From NCBI GenBank assembly GCA_018873245.2, contig JAEMBT020000006.1, forward strand, positions 2,669,855 to 2,733,854: DNA of 64,000 nt, in the 5' to 3' direction. Below the pieces are notes generated by a model that had not been told where the DNA came from, did not search any database, and saw nothing but the letters and a program-made list of their open reading frames with translations. The position numbers and the translations under genes are program-made. Below are positions 30,401-42,660 of the stretch, one piece after another. Positions within the stretch are counted from its first letter, which is position 1. Each line of letters opens with the position of its first letter. This stretch comes from Archegozetes longisetosus (Eukaryota > Arthropoda > Arachnida > Sarcoptiformes > Trhypochthoniidae).

Positions 30401-33400
30401 AATCATGGCCTCAAAACCAGAATACATGAGTCCAACTCATCGACACTATCACGACAATGACAGGTGAGTCATGTCTTAAATCTTAATTTAGGAAGAATGG
30501 CACCTCTTTATTACTCCATAAAACTCTATCGGTTGCTAAGCATCAAAACCTACCCAAATGAGACTTAAGTTTCTAATGCTATACAACATAGGAACAAACT
30601 GTGACATTCAATAAGATTTTCATCAATTCTGTTATTCACTTAAATGCTTCTACTATTTTTGTGTAACTTTTTGTGTCATTTTATGCACTTTTCTATGCTA
30701 TTAGGTGAATGATAAACTTTTTCTTTAATAAATTTGACCCCATTTTTAATTTATTTTCACTTAGACTGCTCCTGTATTTGATGAAAACTTATTTGATTTC
30801 CTTTTGCTACTCAATTTATTTTTGATTCACTAAAATACTATTTTTGTACAACTCTTTAGCTGCACTTTTCTATGTTATTGATATAAACTCTTACAAAACT
30901 TTGTTCCAACAATTTTCTCTTTTCTATTGCTTTTATATAATTGGCAAAACTTGAATTTATTGTTTTGTTTTATTAAAATTTTCAATTTTAGTGCCAATTT
31001 ATTTGATTTAATGCATCAGAAGCACAGCACTAGTAATAATACACACTATCCAACATTTTGGTAAGAAATTGTCACCTTTTTATTTAATTTGATTTTAGAA
31101 CACTTTTTTTTATTAGATTTCTCTCTATCAACAAAATACCAAAAAATTGAATCAATTTTGAAGCTGTAAACTTACCTCTTGTAGCATTAGTTGGTTGCGT
31201 CCAATCCTCCTAAAGAACTGCATCTTTTGTATAGTGTATGAGACGCGATCGATATTTAGCTATCCATTTGATAGTGTTGTTGATCTCTCAGTGAAATTTT
31301 GTCTATATTTGAATCCTAACTAAAATAACACAAAAATTATAGATTTAAGTATCTGATTATGCAATTGAACGTATATATGGACTAAGACCTGAACAGTTAA
31401 TGCGATAATCCTTATATTGAGTTCGTATAAGAGAAAATGAATACATTTTTCTTATTAGATATATGACTATTTAATCATGTAATCATATTCCAATTGAGCT
31501 CAAGCTTAAATCTATTAATGCCATTATCCTTATGTTTAGTTTGGATGACAGCAGTTCCTTAAGTTCTGATCCAGGAATGATCAGTGGAACAGAAGCCAGT
31601 GGAACGACCACTACTTCGTCCATGTCTTCATCAACTGGTGGCGATCCTATCAGTCTCTACATGTCAAAATCCAACTCGAAGTATGTCTCGAATAAGTCTC
31701 AATCAAGAGCTAAATCAAGCATTAAGAAAACAGACTCATCGATGCAGACGGAGTCCATGTCAGCGTTGAGTTCGACAGCAGTCTGGAAGAGATATCTTCA
31801 CGAACACCACCTCATGATGAAGGCTAATACGGTGGCCCCGAAGAATGCTACCAATACGGAAGAGGGAACTAAAAGCTTAGATAGACTGGACTCAAGACAA
31901 ACAAATATCCCTAATAATAAGAAATTGATTAATAACTCGAAAATTATTGATAGACATGATAGCTATGAGTCTCTAAAACATGGCGTCAATAATAAGACTA
32001 ATAATAATCTTAAGCATGATTTGAGTCTTTTATCAAATAAGAGACCATTAAGTAGTCCAAGTTCTTCGAGAACAGCTGCTGTTACAACAACCCCCGGACC
32101 TGTTCTGAAGCAGTATTCGGTTCAAAGACAGATCCATAAGAATAAAACCATTGGTTCGACACAAACAGATTCTCCGCATTCGGACTCAGAATATGTACAG
32201 CAGAAGCAAAATCTTCAGCAGATAATGTCCAACAAGTACTCATACATGACATCACCGCTAAGACAGCGAGATGCCAGTTCTCGGCTGTCATCATATGCAG
32301 ACATTGGTGGATATAGTGCTGGAACTGATAGTCAATCAGTCTTAGGTCATCAACAAATGTCTCCATGGCTTCAGAGACACGCTTTGGCGCTTCAGAGGAA
32401 TGCGTTGACCGAAGCCGAGAGTATGGAATCACTTAATGGTCCACTTTCTTTAGATACCAACTATTATCTCAATCGCGGACACTCATCTCGACCAAACTCG
32501 ACTTCAGTTCGCTTAAGAGAGTCTGCGTCCGCTTCTCCTGGACTTAATTCATCTCAGAATAGATCCAAAGATCAGTTGTTGTCCAGAAATGGGTCGATTC
32601 GAGGGAAAAAATCCTCCGAACCCGTATCACAGCCAACATCCCCGACCCGTTTCATGAATTCCATCTACAGTTCATCCAATCACGAGCCGAGTTTAACCTC
32701 AGCTGCATCTTCACAACAGCGCACGACTACTAACAACGCTATCTCTCAGTTCAATCATAATCCTAAAGATGAAGATCTTATTCATGGCTCATCGCTTTCA
32801 TTAGTTTCGACTTCTTCTATGTTTTCAGCTGTAAGTGAACATTTTTTGAAAGGGTTGCCACCTTTCATTCAAAAGAAATCTCGTAAAATGTTTCACGTTT
32901 TAATCTTTGAAACTAAGCTTTTGAGTGTATTTATTTACTTAATATGTAAAAATTGAATGCTATAACCATTTAATCTCATGACAGCGATGATGGCAGAAAA
33001 ATTTGTCAATATAGAGATCCTGTTTCACTCAAAGTTTTGAACTTTCAAGTATGAAAAGTATATTAAATTTAAGTAAAAGTAGAAAATATTGAGATTCATG
33101 TCTATGAAATACTGTATCTAAAGTTAAAAGAAGTAAGTGAAATGTTGAAACTTGAGCTCGATCACGGAAGGTGGCAAACCTTATTTTGAAGCATAGCATG
33201 TTATATATTTTTCTAGTTTGTTAGGTCGTAATAAACTTTTAAAAATCTAATGAGTTATTGAGTGAAAGCTAGTGATAGCTTAAGGATGTATTGGCGCAGC
33301 AGTTGGCAGTGTTTAGTTTGATTTATTATATACATCACAACTATTATCAAATGTTAGGCAAAACAGCACTTATCAGGTTGTACGCAGTCACACAGAAATT

Positions 33401-36400
33401 TAATTAAACTCAAACAGACATTAAACACAGCAATACTCTAAGAGTTTATTTGGGTTTGCAATTGAAAGATACAGCAGTTATGATAGATGTAGTTATGTTT
33501 AGAAATATTTTGTACCCATGCAAAATACTTAGTTAAACGAGTTCACTACTAGAACACAGTGCTTTATTTCTACTCATCCGAAACTTAATTTATAATAATC
33601 TTTCAAATTCATAAATAGTTCACATCTTAAAATAATTTTTCTGAAAGGCTTTAATTTTAGAAAATCTTTTTTAATTTTCAATGAAATGAGTTCTCAATAA
33701 AGATAATAATCTTTTATCCTAGTTATGCACAATCCATGAATCTGTGAAAAGACTTTTTTTATCTTATAATAATATCTTTGTATAGATTGAGTTCAAATAT
33801 GGGCTCAAACTATGCAGGACTATTGTTGATTAGTAAGAAATAGTCAACTAATTTTTGGAGAAAAGCCCAAAACAAGGAAAAAAAAGTTCCGCATTTGCCT
33901 CAAAAAACTGAAGTTACATCAACAACTTTTAATCTAGATTTCGATGAAAGATAAAAGCATTTTTTGTTTTATATTAAAATTTTGAAACCATTTAAATCAA
34001 AATACAAACAACTCATTATAAATTAAAGACATTTAGACTCTTATCTTAATAGCAAATCAGTTTTTCCTAAATAATAAATTAATCACTCGATTGTTGTACT
34101 GCACGAGAAATACATTAGATTTTTTCGTTGCTTAAAAAAATCGTTGTTAAAGTTTATTATGAAAACCTCTTTCTTTTCCTATTAAAGTTATTCTTAATCT
34201 TGTTATTTATTTACTTAAAGTTGTTGTTTCCTCTTGTCTTAATCACATATAGACTGAAGATAAGAACGTACAAGAAATACGCAGATTGAGACGAGAATTA
34301 GATCAGGCCAACGAGAAGGTTTGCACACTTACTTCGCAACTGACCACAAATGTAAGTCAACCCGAAAAACAATCCCAAAAACTATGTGTCTTAAGTTACT
34401 GCACGCGTCCAAATCTGGTTCACACCCGTATCTCTTCTATCCCTTGCTCGCCCCCTAAAAGTACCGCATACAGTTTTGAGTCCATTTTTATCTCTAATGT
34501 TGTCATCCCACTCATTTGCATCCCCACCCTATCCCTCTTTAATGCCCCCCACATAGTTTTCGGTCGCATTTTTATCTTAAAACTATTCATCCCTTGTTTG
34601 AGTGTCTGAGAGAAAGACAAATATTGTTCTGATTATATTTTGATATACTGTATATACTGAACGTAGAAGAAAAGTCGTTTCCGCGTTTCGCATAGCGTGC
34701 AGTTCTGTTCAACTTTTGCGGAGAATTATCAAATTACACAAAAACTTGTTTAGTTTTAAAGTCTAAGGTGGGGAACAGAACGACCACATCATACTGTCTT
34801 CTGTATAACTTATTTCCTGTCAATTAAGAGTTATTTTGCATAAGCAAAACGTTTTTTCGAAAAGCTATTATCTTGGTTTCCGTGCATCGCAAACCTATGC
34901 AAAAATTAATGTAAAAATATTGTTTTATATGTTATATATACGAGTTATTAGATTTCGTTCATTTGCATCAAACAGTCTGTGAAATATAATTAAGAAGTAA
35001 AGTGTAGCTGAAAATTAAATTTTCAGCAAATTTTTTATACTCAGACCCATTTTTTATTTGGGCAGATATAATTAATTTTTTAAATCTTCCTTAAGAAACT
35101 TTTATTGACAAAAGGGAGGAAAAGGTCTAATATTTGAATGTGAACTTTAGGGCACTGACAGTAATTCTCATTTCCTAAGAAAGAAGAACTTTATGTACAT
35201 GTGGGCGGACTTGTGGTTCACTTCATGTATAATTCAATTGAAGAAAAATCTCTTATAGTTTACGAGTTATAGAGCATAAGAGTATCTGGTTTTTCAAAAG
35301 CCATCACAAGAAATTTGTTTAGAAAATGAGCTGTTATTTAGTTGGAAATTTGCAATTCATGTCCTACTGCTATCCCGGACAGTCGTATGGCTTTTCAAAA
35401 CTAAACATGTTTTCCTGAAAAGCTTTAGTTTATAAGCGAAAAAAGTTTCGGAGGGATTGTTGTTATTATTATATTCGAAGCAGAGGGTTCCCTTTCTCTC
35501 TATACGCACTTTTCAATAGGGTCTACACTTTTATTCTTAGCCACTCGTGAGCAGAAAACGTTTTCAGCGAATGCGTGCGTGCAGTGCAGCTGTGCTTTAG
35601 TTGATATGTTTGTCTGTTCATATCCATCCATTTTAGTCGTAGTCGCTCTCGTGTGAGCCATAGTTAGAGATGAAGTCCTCTCTTAGTTTCGAAAACTAAT
35701 TTTGGTGCTTCTCAAAGAGTTTCAGTTCTTATGTGTGCAACAAATTTCTTCTCATGAAATTGTTTAGCACTAGAAGATTCTTCTCTAGAGCTAATTTCTG
35801 CTCTTGAACTCAAACTTTTTTTTTCTACTTTAACTATGTTCAAGTTTAGTAATGTTTCGACAAAGTTATTTGCTTTAAGCAGTGAAGACGTGAACGATCG
35901 GCATCAGGAAAAGCCTTTTCTATACCCGTGTTGTCAAGAGTTACGCATTTATTACTAGTTTGATAAATATATAATAAATTATATAATAATAAGTTTGAAA
36001 AGTCATCATATCTGATATTTTATTAGCTAGCAATGTGTTATTGCACTTTCCAGATAGGAGTTTGTGACCTAAAAAATATTTAACTTGTTGCTTAAGGCGT
36101 ACATTTTATACTGTAAACTCTTAAAAGTTACAAAACCATTATGTTTATGATGTATTTCTTAAGCTTATATATTATATATAAATGTATATCAAGAATCAAT
36201 GACGATATAAGTGATGTAAGAGGCCATGAAAATCGAAAAACTTGTTTTACTCGACTCTCAGATGTGTATTGGCCACAAAAGTTTGTGAAACAATCAGTTT
36301 ATGTTTGCTCTCTAGCTTTCAAACTTCAATACCAGTGAGCGTGATATAGAGTGAAGCCTTTTTATCAGTAGTAGTAATGAAACGACTGAAGGCTATCTTC

Positions 36401-39400
36401 AACAGTTATACTCCTGGTACTTACTCAACTGCTACCAAGCTGAACAAAAATACTAGTATTTATTGTCAATAGAGTAGTATTTCATCAACAATGCTATCTA
36501 TAGTTATCTCGTGACTATTGTCTGCATAATATCTCGTGTATTATTGACTCCTTCTATTTGATAATTTTTTCAGTTATAAACAATTTATTACTCAATTACT
36601 ATTGAATGACTTGAAGGCTGTCTATGACTTGAAAAAAGTGAATGGTATTTCATTTTTTGATAAGTGAATCATTCTAGTCCCATAAAAGATGTCAATTTAT
36701 TGTACTCTTCCGCGTCGATATCAATATCTTGACGCAAATCAGAAGAGGAATACTGTGGTTAGTGCTGAAGAGGCCCGGAAATTAGTGGACGATCTATTTA
36801 ACCCGATTGTTGCCTACGATTGCGATGAAAGTCAAGACGAAAGCTGCAGAAATCTTGACGAAAGACTCGATTCTATAGGAAGTAACGGATATCAAGAATG
36901 TGTATACAGCAATAGTTATAGTTATGATAATAATAATAATAATAATAATGATTCTCATAATATAAGCAATGGCTTTAATAGTGTTCGTAACTCTGGAAAA
37001 TATTCACCTCTAGTTCGTACGGCCAGATCTGAGCTGAGCCTTAATTCTGGTAATGCTATCAATGCTAGTAATGGTAGTAAAATAGTTGCCACAAGGATTG
37101 CCACTAATAACAATCCTATAAGTAATATATCAAACAATTTTAATAATAATACTGCGAATACCACTCATGAAACCAGTTGTAGCTCTTCAGCAAAACTCTA
37201 TTACGCTTTCGATAATTTTGAAGATCTTCGCCGAAGGCGTAAATCATTAATGCCTGACTTCTATGGTGGTGGAGTCAATGGTGGATCAGATTCTGCTTAT
37301 GAATCGTCTCCCAGTTATGAGTCTCTTAAGAGTTTGGGCGATAGTAATCAAAAATTTAAGAAAAAGAACAGATATTTTACTCTTCCGACTAGGAGTAAAA
37401 GTAAAAGTAATCAAAAGAAAGATAATGTCCATGAGTTGGCAAAAGGTTTTTTTGATTATCATAAGAAAGATAAAAACTCAGCCTTGTCACCATTGGGCAA
37501 TAGAAAGGTTGATGCAAATGAAGCGAATGTAGATTGTGTTACAAGTAATAATAACTATCATGATTATCAGCAAGCCTTTCATTGCTGCTGTCGGGCTGGT
37601 TGCCATCGAAATAATATCATTTCGCACTTCACTAGAAGTAATAGCGTTAATAATGCAGGTTTGCATTGCTGTCAGCAAATGCTCGAGACTTTATGGGAAG
37701 AACCGACTCAAGAGGCTTCAGCATTTGTTAGGAGTAGCACAAGAAGACCAGTCAGCATGACTTATACGAAGGCACCTAATAATAAGATCGAGGTCTAGAT
37801 CCATATGATGTCTAATTTTTAAAGCTTTTCATTCAGAAGTTGTTATCCTATAAAATATGACTTCTTTCTAGTATTTTGTGGAACGAGAATTACCTTTGAA
37901 AAGTTTTTGTTTAACTTCTAGTTCAGTTTTATTTGAAAGGATTTTTTTGAAAAGCGATTATCTCTACGTTTTTATATGTGTTCTCGCTATTAGTGCTTAA
38001 AAAACATGTTATTGCATACTTTTGCTTTATGATATCCGTTCAAAATCCGTTTAAGTAGGAAAATATTTCTCTCATTGAAGGTTGCAATTTACGATAAGAG
38101 CTTGAAAATTTGATATGCAGTGCGTTTTTGAAGGTTGGCAATAATTAGATATTTTAAAGAAAAAGATAATTTTTGTCGTAAAGTTGATCTAAATTCTTTC
38201 AAATTGTTAGATGTCTAAAAGTCAAGGGAAAAAAGTTATTTCAATTTTCCGATGGCCTCATATCTAATCTTCAGCCCCGTTTAAGTCTTTATTTATTACT
38301 TTTTTTTTAAAACTTTTCAATCATCTACTAGTTGTTGAAATCTGAAAATAAATCTAAAGACAATTAAATACTGTTGAGCTGAAGCAGTGACAGATATTCA
38401 AGTTTAGTAAAATAATTGATAACATAGGCAATAATATTTTTTTTTATTTAATGCTCTCTTGTCCTAAATTTCAAAGCGTATGACCTCTTCTCTCACCATG
38501 TCTTTCGTTAATTGTATTCATCGTTCCGTAACTTTTTATCAATTTTAAGCTTTAAACGACAGAAAAAATTTTCATGTTTTTCAAATTCAAAACCATTATA
38601 TTGAGCATAATTTCATCTAAAAGAATACATAAAACGATTTGTTTGTCTTATAGGCACATATGGTCGCAGCCTTTGAACAGTCATTATCTTCAATGACTGC
38701 AAGATTGCAGCAATTGAGCGCATCGGCAGAGCTTAAGGACTGCGAATTGGATCGCTTGAGAAATACAATTGAAAACCTGAAAAAACAAGGCTCTGGTTTG
38801 GAAATAAATCCAAATTCTCTGAAGCAGACAAGTAATCATAATAATGATAGCCCTAATAAAGTTGTTAAAACAGCTTCGCTTATAAGAAGGCATACATTCA
38901 ATAACACAACTACTAATAGTGATGGAAAGGGTGACGGTTAGGATTGATCTCTAAATTAATCTTCAATTTCTATCTCTTATACTAACCAAATAATAATCGA
39001 TAAACTTGTAAACACAAAGAATCGGCCTATTTTCTCATTTTTTTTATCAAAGTTCCAAACTATCTCAAAATATCTAAGATTTTGAGATAAATTATCCAAA
39101 CTTTTTTCAAAATTTCTAAACTATTTTAAACTATTCTCAAAATGTCTGAACTGTTTTTCAAAATTTCAGATCTTTTTACAAGGTTTCTAAACTCTTTCTA
39201 AGGTTTTTATGGCTCAAAGAAACTGCAAACGCCTGAGAGCTAAACATAAAATTATCGAGATTTTATCGAGAATAATGTTTTGCTCTATTTTTTAGGCTCA
39301 AGATTTACACGCCAATTATCGGCCGAATCGGTATCGAGTGTTTCAAGTGGAGGTGACGGATCATTTTCACAGGCAAAGAACAAGAAAAAATCAAAAACCA

Positions 39401-42400
39401 AGTTACCAGGCAATACATCAAGTTCTGGTTGGCTTAGAAGTTCATTCACCAAAGCATTCAAGAAAAATAAGTCAAATCTCAAGACCAGAGAAACGGTTTC
39501 CGACGCGGAAGTGATTGGAAACGGAGGTTCGGGAAATGAAGGAGATTCGAGTTCAGTACCGAATTCGCCGCTAATGTCTTCGCGTTCATTCCGTACTGAT
39601 TCCAAATCCATAAACAACGATCTCAACGAATCAGAAACAGTACAGGAGTTGAGGAGACAGTTGAGAGAGAAAGAAATGATTTTGACCGATATAAGACTGG
39701 AATCGCTGACAAGCGCTCATCAATTGGAAAATCTTAAGGAAACTGTTAATCAGTTGAGGGCTGAAATGTTGAATCTTAAGCAAGATAACGATCGACTTCA
39801 GCGGTTAGTCAGCTCTAAGTCATTGGCTTCAAGTCAGAGCTCAATGACTTCAGGTATTGGTCAGAATTCGCACACGAATGGATCCACCTTTTCGTGTCGC
39901 ATGAATGGCGGGACTGTTGGCGAAGACAGAAATAGTATTGAGAGTTTAGAGATGGAAGCAGTCACTAATGCTCTTCTTTGCGAAGGTGGCAAATTGGTGA
40001 CTGTCGGTTCGGGAACTCATGTCATAGCATCGCTTGTGGTCACTCCTAAGACAAATTGGGATCAATTGGATCTGATGATCAAGAAATGCTTCAAAGAACA
40101 CATCAATCGCATTGATTCAGGTCTGGGATTAGGTTTGACTTTAGATGCGTTGGCCTGTTATCAGGTTGGATCCGAAAAGATCCAAAGAATGATAATTACA
40201 TCAAAGTCTTCGGCACAAACAACAAATCCAGAACTACTTCCATTCGGTTATTTGGTTAATGAAAGTCATATTAGTCTTCAGTTTAAGTCGGCATCAGATT
40301 CACTGGTTTTCGATACATTGACTCCAAAGTCAATAATTCAGAGATATATTGGGCTTCTTAACGAACACAGACGTATCATTCTTTGTGGCCCGAGTGGAAC
40401 TGGAAAGACGTATTTGGCTCATAAGTTGGCTGAATATCTGGCCATTAAAAAAGCGACTGATGGTCGAAGTCCAGGAACTCCTATCGAGTGCTGTCCCGTC
40501 GGATCAATCGCAACTTTTAGTGTCGACCATAAATCAGCTAAGGAGTTGAGAGCCTATTTGTCTAATGTTGCCGAACAGTGCGATTCCGAACAATCATCAC
40601 TTCATTTGCCAACTGTTATCATATTGGACAATTTACATCACGTCGGGTCCATTTCAGAAGTTTTCAATGGTTTACTTAATATAACCCATACTAAATGGTA
40701 AGATATTTATAAGGAAGCTTATTTTGCCTCAACTTAATCATTTCAATCGTTCAAAGATTTTCTTGTTCTAAATTTTCTGTTAATTTGATTAAATTATCAA
40801 ATTTTCAGTTCGTTTATAATCAAAGCAAATGAATGTTTTGAGTAAAAAGGGCATAAGTGACTTATTTATAGCTAATAATTGAGCCTTTTTCTGTCAAACC
40901 GTTCAAATGAATATTTTACTGAAGACAAAGGTCATAGTTGGCCGTTTGCATTGAATTGACTTATATAATTTTCGCCGCAAACCATTTAAAAACTTTTCAA
41001 AACTTAATTATCATATTTTGATTACAAAGGCTTTGTTGATTGCTATTTTTGCTGAAAGTTTAATTGAATTTTGTGCTTTTAGTCCATACATAATCGGAAC
41101 AATGAATCAAACGACATGCACAACAACTAATCTACAACTTCATCATAATTTCCGTTGGGTCTTATGCGCCAACCATATGGAGCCTGTCAAGGGATTTCTG
41201 TCTAGATATCTGAGACGAAAATTAATTGAGATTGAAGTCAAAATGGCAGCAAATAACATGTCGCCAACCAGTGAATTAATTAAGATAATCGATTGGATTC
41301 CGAAACTATGGAATCATTTGAATCGATTTCTTGAAACTCATTCATCTTCTGATGTGACTATTGGTAAGCAGTTTATTTATGAATCAAAACAATTTTTTCC
41401 TTAGCTTAAGCTCTTAGAAGAGTTATTAATTCTTCTTCAGATATTCATTTTTCATAAGTTATTAATTTTTTGGCATTTTATTCAATTTGAACCATTAGGA
41501 CCCCGACTGTTTTCTTCGTGCCCAATAGACGTGAGCGGATCTCAGGTCTGGTTCACTGATTTGTGGAACTATTCGATCATTCCTTATGTAATTGAGGCCG
41601 TGAGAGAAGGCATTCAAATGTATGGCAAAAGAACACAATTCGTTGATCCGACCGATTGGGTCGTTGAGACCTATCCGTGGAATTCGAGCACTGATTGGAT
41701 TCAGCACTTGCTACGAATCAGACCCGAAGATGTCAATTATGATAATAATATACGAACAAATACTAATGAAAGCGAATCTCTGGCACCAAATTCTAGTGAT
41801 CCACTCGTATGAACTATTTATATCTTATATAAAAAGTTATTAAGAGCTTAAGCTTAGCAAAAGGTCATAGCTTTTTATCGTAAAATCTGTTTCCTTTTGT
41901 ATAAACAGATTTTTCTTGAATAATATTTTTTGGATTTGACTACTTAAGCTTTTCATAATGGTAGTTATATTTTCAAAACTTGATTTTTAATACATTTGCC
42001 CAAACTTTCTTAACAGTACTTATGTAAAACTTCAGTTTAGGTTCTGAAAGGTTCACAAAACTTGAAGTACTTTTTAAAGTACTTCTGTGACTGACTAGTT
42101 TTAAAACTTTTCTACACTTTTGCTATGCTAATGAGTCACTTAAACTAGAGTTTTGAAAAGCTTACAAATTTGAAAGTCTAATTGACTTGTTTGAAAGCTT
42201 TATTTTACAAAATTTTGACCCAAATGTTTTGAATAGAGCTCTTATATAACTTTGATTTATGTTTGAAAATTTGATAACCCTTTTAAACTGAGCTAATTTT
42301 TGGATTTGATTTCAATTGAACTACAGCTAAATATGTTGATGAGACTCCAGGAGGCAGCAAACTATTCAAATTCTAGTCAACCGAATCAGTCTAACAATCA

Positions 42401-42452
42401 TAACAATGCATCTGTTTCTATCATCAATTCTGGTTTAGAGTCAACTTTATAG
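16912..42452 (+). CDS. Neuron navigator (NAV2/NAV3, sickie-like), 15 exons
   Basis: Cytoskeletal protein of the neuron navigator family, which acts at microtubule tips and in actin remodelling during neurite growth and cell migration. Proposed exons: 16912-17019, 18679-18862, 18955-19013, 21391-21463, 22888-23065, 23202-23341, 28780-30463, 30992-31060, 31540-32830, 34253-34351, 38654-38930, 39296-40697, 41083-41363, 41499-41806, 42327-42452. All junctions are GT/AG and all phases join (6279 nt, 2092 aa); human NAV2/3 are about 2400 aa. Order: CH domain (about 37-160), Ser/Asn-rich middle with GYLSESG and SLDDSSSLSS motifs, coiled coils (about 1265-1340 and 1500-1560), AAA+ domain with Walker A GPSGTGKT near residue 1750, and a C-terminus ending GLESTL. 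The first exon and the 28780 acceptor are the least certain. Exon 11 could end at 38936 instead, in the same phase. Two S-x-I-P tetrapeptides (near residues 269 and 301) could be EB1-binding sites. Confidence 0.93.
18388..18417. repeat. (AG)n microsatellite in navigator intron 1
   Basis: About 15 AG units ending 260 bp before the CH-domain exon. On this strand it is the complement of the CT tracts upstream of the first exon. Confidence 0.97.
19030..19600 (+). repeat. Degenerate tandem repeat in navigator intron 3
   Basis: Several diverged copies of a unit of roughly 150-200 bp. Each contains a TATACAGAAAACT-like word, a CTGTCAAAAACT-like word, then TTGCCTACACTTT and ATATGCTATTTT. Copies are visible around 19045-19130, 19255-19320, 19390-19470 and 19500-19580. 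They are heavily mutated, so the array is old. No coding potential is seen. Confidence 0.6.
22490..22887 (+). repeat. About 75-bp tandem repeat abutting a splice acceptor
   Basis: Five diverged copies of a unit of about 75-85 bp. Each starts with a CAAAGTTTAATAACTxG-like word and contains AAGAATATTCTTTAATAATTCTTT. The last copy supplies the polypyrimidine tract and AG used by navigator exon 5 at 22888. The fourth copy carries a similar but non-functional version (TTCTTTAGATATACTTT). The array therefore appears to be an expansion of the intron's 3' end. Confidence 0.65.
23342..28779 (+). other. Navigator intron 6 (5.4 kb), no further gene seen
   Basis: AT-rich sequence between exons 6 and 7. 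The largest open frames (around 23775-24011, 24204-24425 and 27763-28114) have no recognisable motif. A short TTCA-type tetranucleotide run lies at 27094-27114. The only compositional oddity is a small GC-rich patch at about 28050-28100 containing the inverted repeat CGCCACG / CGTGGCG. Confidence 0.6.
28780..30463 (+). other. Navigator exon 7: Ser/Asn/Gln-rich linker with NAV signature
   Basis: The 1684-nt exon encodes about 560 residues of low-complexity Ser/Thr/Asn/Gln-rich sequence, including a long Asn run encoded by AAT/AAC triplets (29405-29487). The end of the exon is ordered and navigator-like: ENGYMSDCTLLD and then SSGPDGYLSESGV, matching the GYMSDG/GYLSESG blocks of the family. It ends in a strong donor (GTGAGT). 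The acceptor before 28780 has a weak pyrimidine tract but gives the required phase. Confidence 0.85.
31540..32830 (+). other. Navigator exon 9: SLDDSSSLSS block and Ser-rich region
   Basis: The exon starts with LDDSSSLSSDPGMISG, a conserved navigator block. It continues with KKTDSSMQTE and AVWKRYLHEH, then QMSPWLQRHALALQRNAL and TEAESMESLNGP, which match the ordered islands within the otherwise disordered middle of the family. It ends in phase 0 at a GTAAGT donor. A 474-codon open frame reads through that donor into the intron, but the continuation does not resemble the family. Confidence 0.88.
34253..38930 (+). other. Navigator exons 10-11: first coiled coil
   Basis: Exon 10 (34253-34351) reads VQEIRRLRRELDQANEKV and TLTSQLTTN. 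Exon 11 (38654-38930) continues HMVAAFEQSLSSMTARLQ, KDCELDRLRNTIENLKKQ. Both align with the first coiled coil of human navigators, across a 4.3 kb intron that holds the nested ORF. Exon 11 can end at 38930 (GTGACG donor) or at 38936 (GTTAGG donor). Both keep the frame and differ by two residues. Confidence 0.9.
36689..37798 (+). CDS. Candidate nested intronic gene, unknown 369-aa protein
   Basis: An intact 369-codon ORF lies inside navigator intron 10 on the same strand. An in-frame TAA two codons before the ATG fixes this start unless there is an upstream exon. I do not recognise the family. The product is hydrophilic and Ser/Asn-rich, with no signal peptide or membrane segment. It has an acidic N-terminal part (SAEEARKLVDDLFNP, DCDESQDES), an Asn run at about residue 81-87, a basic block with Arg repeats (LRRRRKSLMP), a YESSPSYESLKSL stretch, a basic RYFTLPTRSKSKS, a Cys cluster (FHCCCRAGC) and a C-terminus KIEV that would fit a class II PDZ ligand. 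Length and ordered motifs argue against a random frame. It shares Asn-rich coding style with the navigator exons. It could instead be an alternative terminal or first exon of the navigator locus, but I see no good donor at its end. Confidence 0.55.
   Translation: MSIYCTLPRRYQYLDANQKRNTVVSAEEARKLVDDLFNPIVAYDCDESQDESCRNLDERLDSIGSNGYQECVYSNSYSYDNNNNNNNDSHNISNGFNSVRNSGKYSPLVRTARSELSLNSGNAINASNGSKIVATRIATNNNPISNISNNFNNNTANTTHETSCSSSAKLYYAFDNFEDLRRRRKSLMPDFYGGGVNGGSDSAYESSPSYESLKSLGDSNQKFKKKNRYFTLPTRSKSKSNQKKDNVHELAKGFFDYHKKDKNSALSPLGNRKVDANEANVDCVTSNNNYHDYQQAFHCCCRAGCHRNNIISHFTRSNSVNNAGLHCCQQMLETLWEEPTQEASAFVRSSTRRPVSMTYTKAPNNKIEV
39296..42452 (+). other. Navigator exons 12-15: coiled coil and AAA+ domain
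   Basis: Exon 12 opens with a basic Ser-rich stretch, then the coiled coil VQELRRQLREKEMILTDI and NLKQDNDRLQRLV, and then the AAA+ module. Walker A is GPSGTGKT (about 40387). The Walker B strand is TVIILDNLHHV, with Asn after the Asp as in other navigators, so the classical DE pair is absent. Exon 13 gives PYIIGTMNQ, FRWVLCANHMEPVKGFL and IIDWIPKLWNHLNRFLE. Exon 14 gives VWFTDLWNYSIIPYVIEAV and the YPW block. Exon 15 gives NMLMRLQEAANYS and ends in GLESTL, the family C-terminus. Confidence 0.95.
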
Positions 42453-42654
42453 AAGACATTCTTCTTATATAAGACAATTTTTACACATTTTTTATTTAGA
42501 ATTTTTTGAAACTAATGTTGAGATTCCTAAGTCATTGACTTCTAGATTAATATATTATTATACAAAACAATTTTATATATGCTTTTTGTAAATATTTTGA
42601 AAAAGTTTTAAACTAAAATATTTGTTTGTCTATAAAGAATTTTAATATAAGCGA

Positions 42655-42660
42655 AATAAA
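42655..42660 (+). other. Polyadenylation signal, navigator gene
   Basis: AATAAA about 200 bp after the stop codon, followed by a T-rich stretch. It is the first canonical signal after the coding end. Confidence 0.6.

Noticed and set aside
30464-30991. Extra navigator exon between exons 7 and 8
   Set aside because: The phases of exons 7 and 8 already match, and no conserved coding stretch is seen in the gap.
32082-32432. 116-codon minus-strand frame
   Set aside because: Antisense shadow of navigator exon 9, whose frame is clearly coding.
39285-39626. 113-codon minus-strand frame
   Set aside because: Antisense shadow of navigator exon 12.
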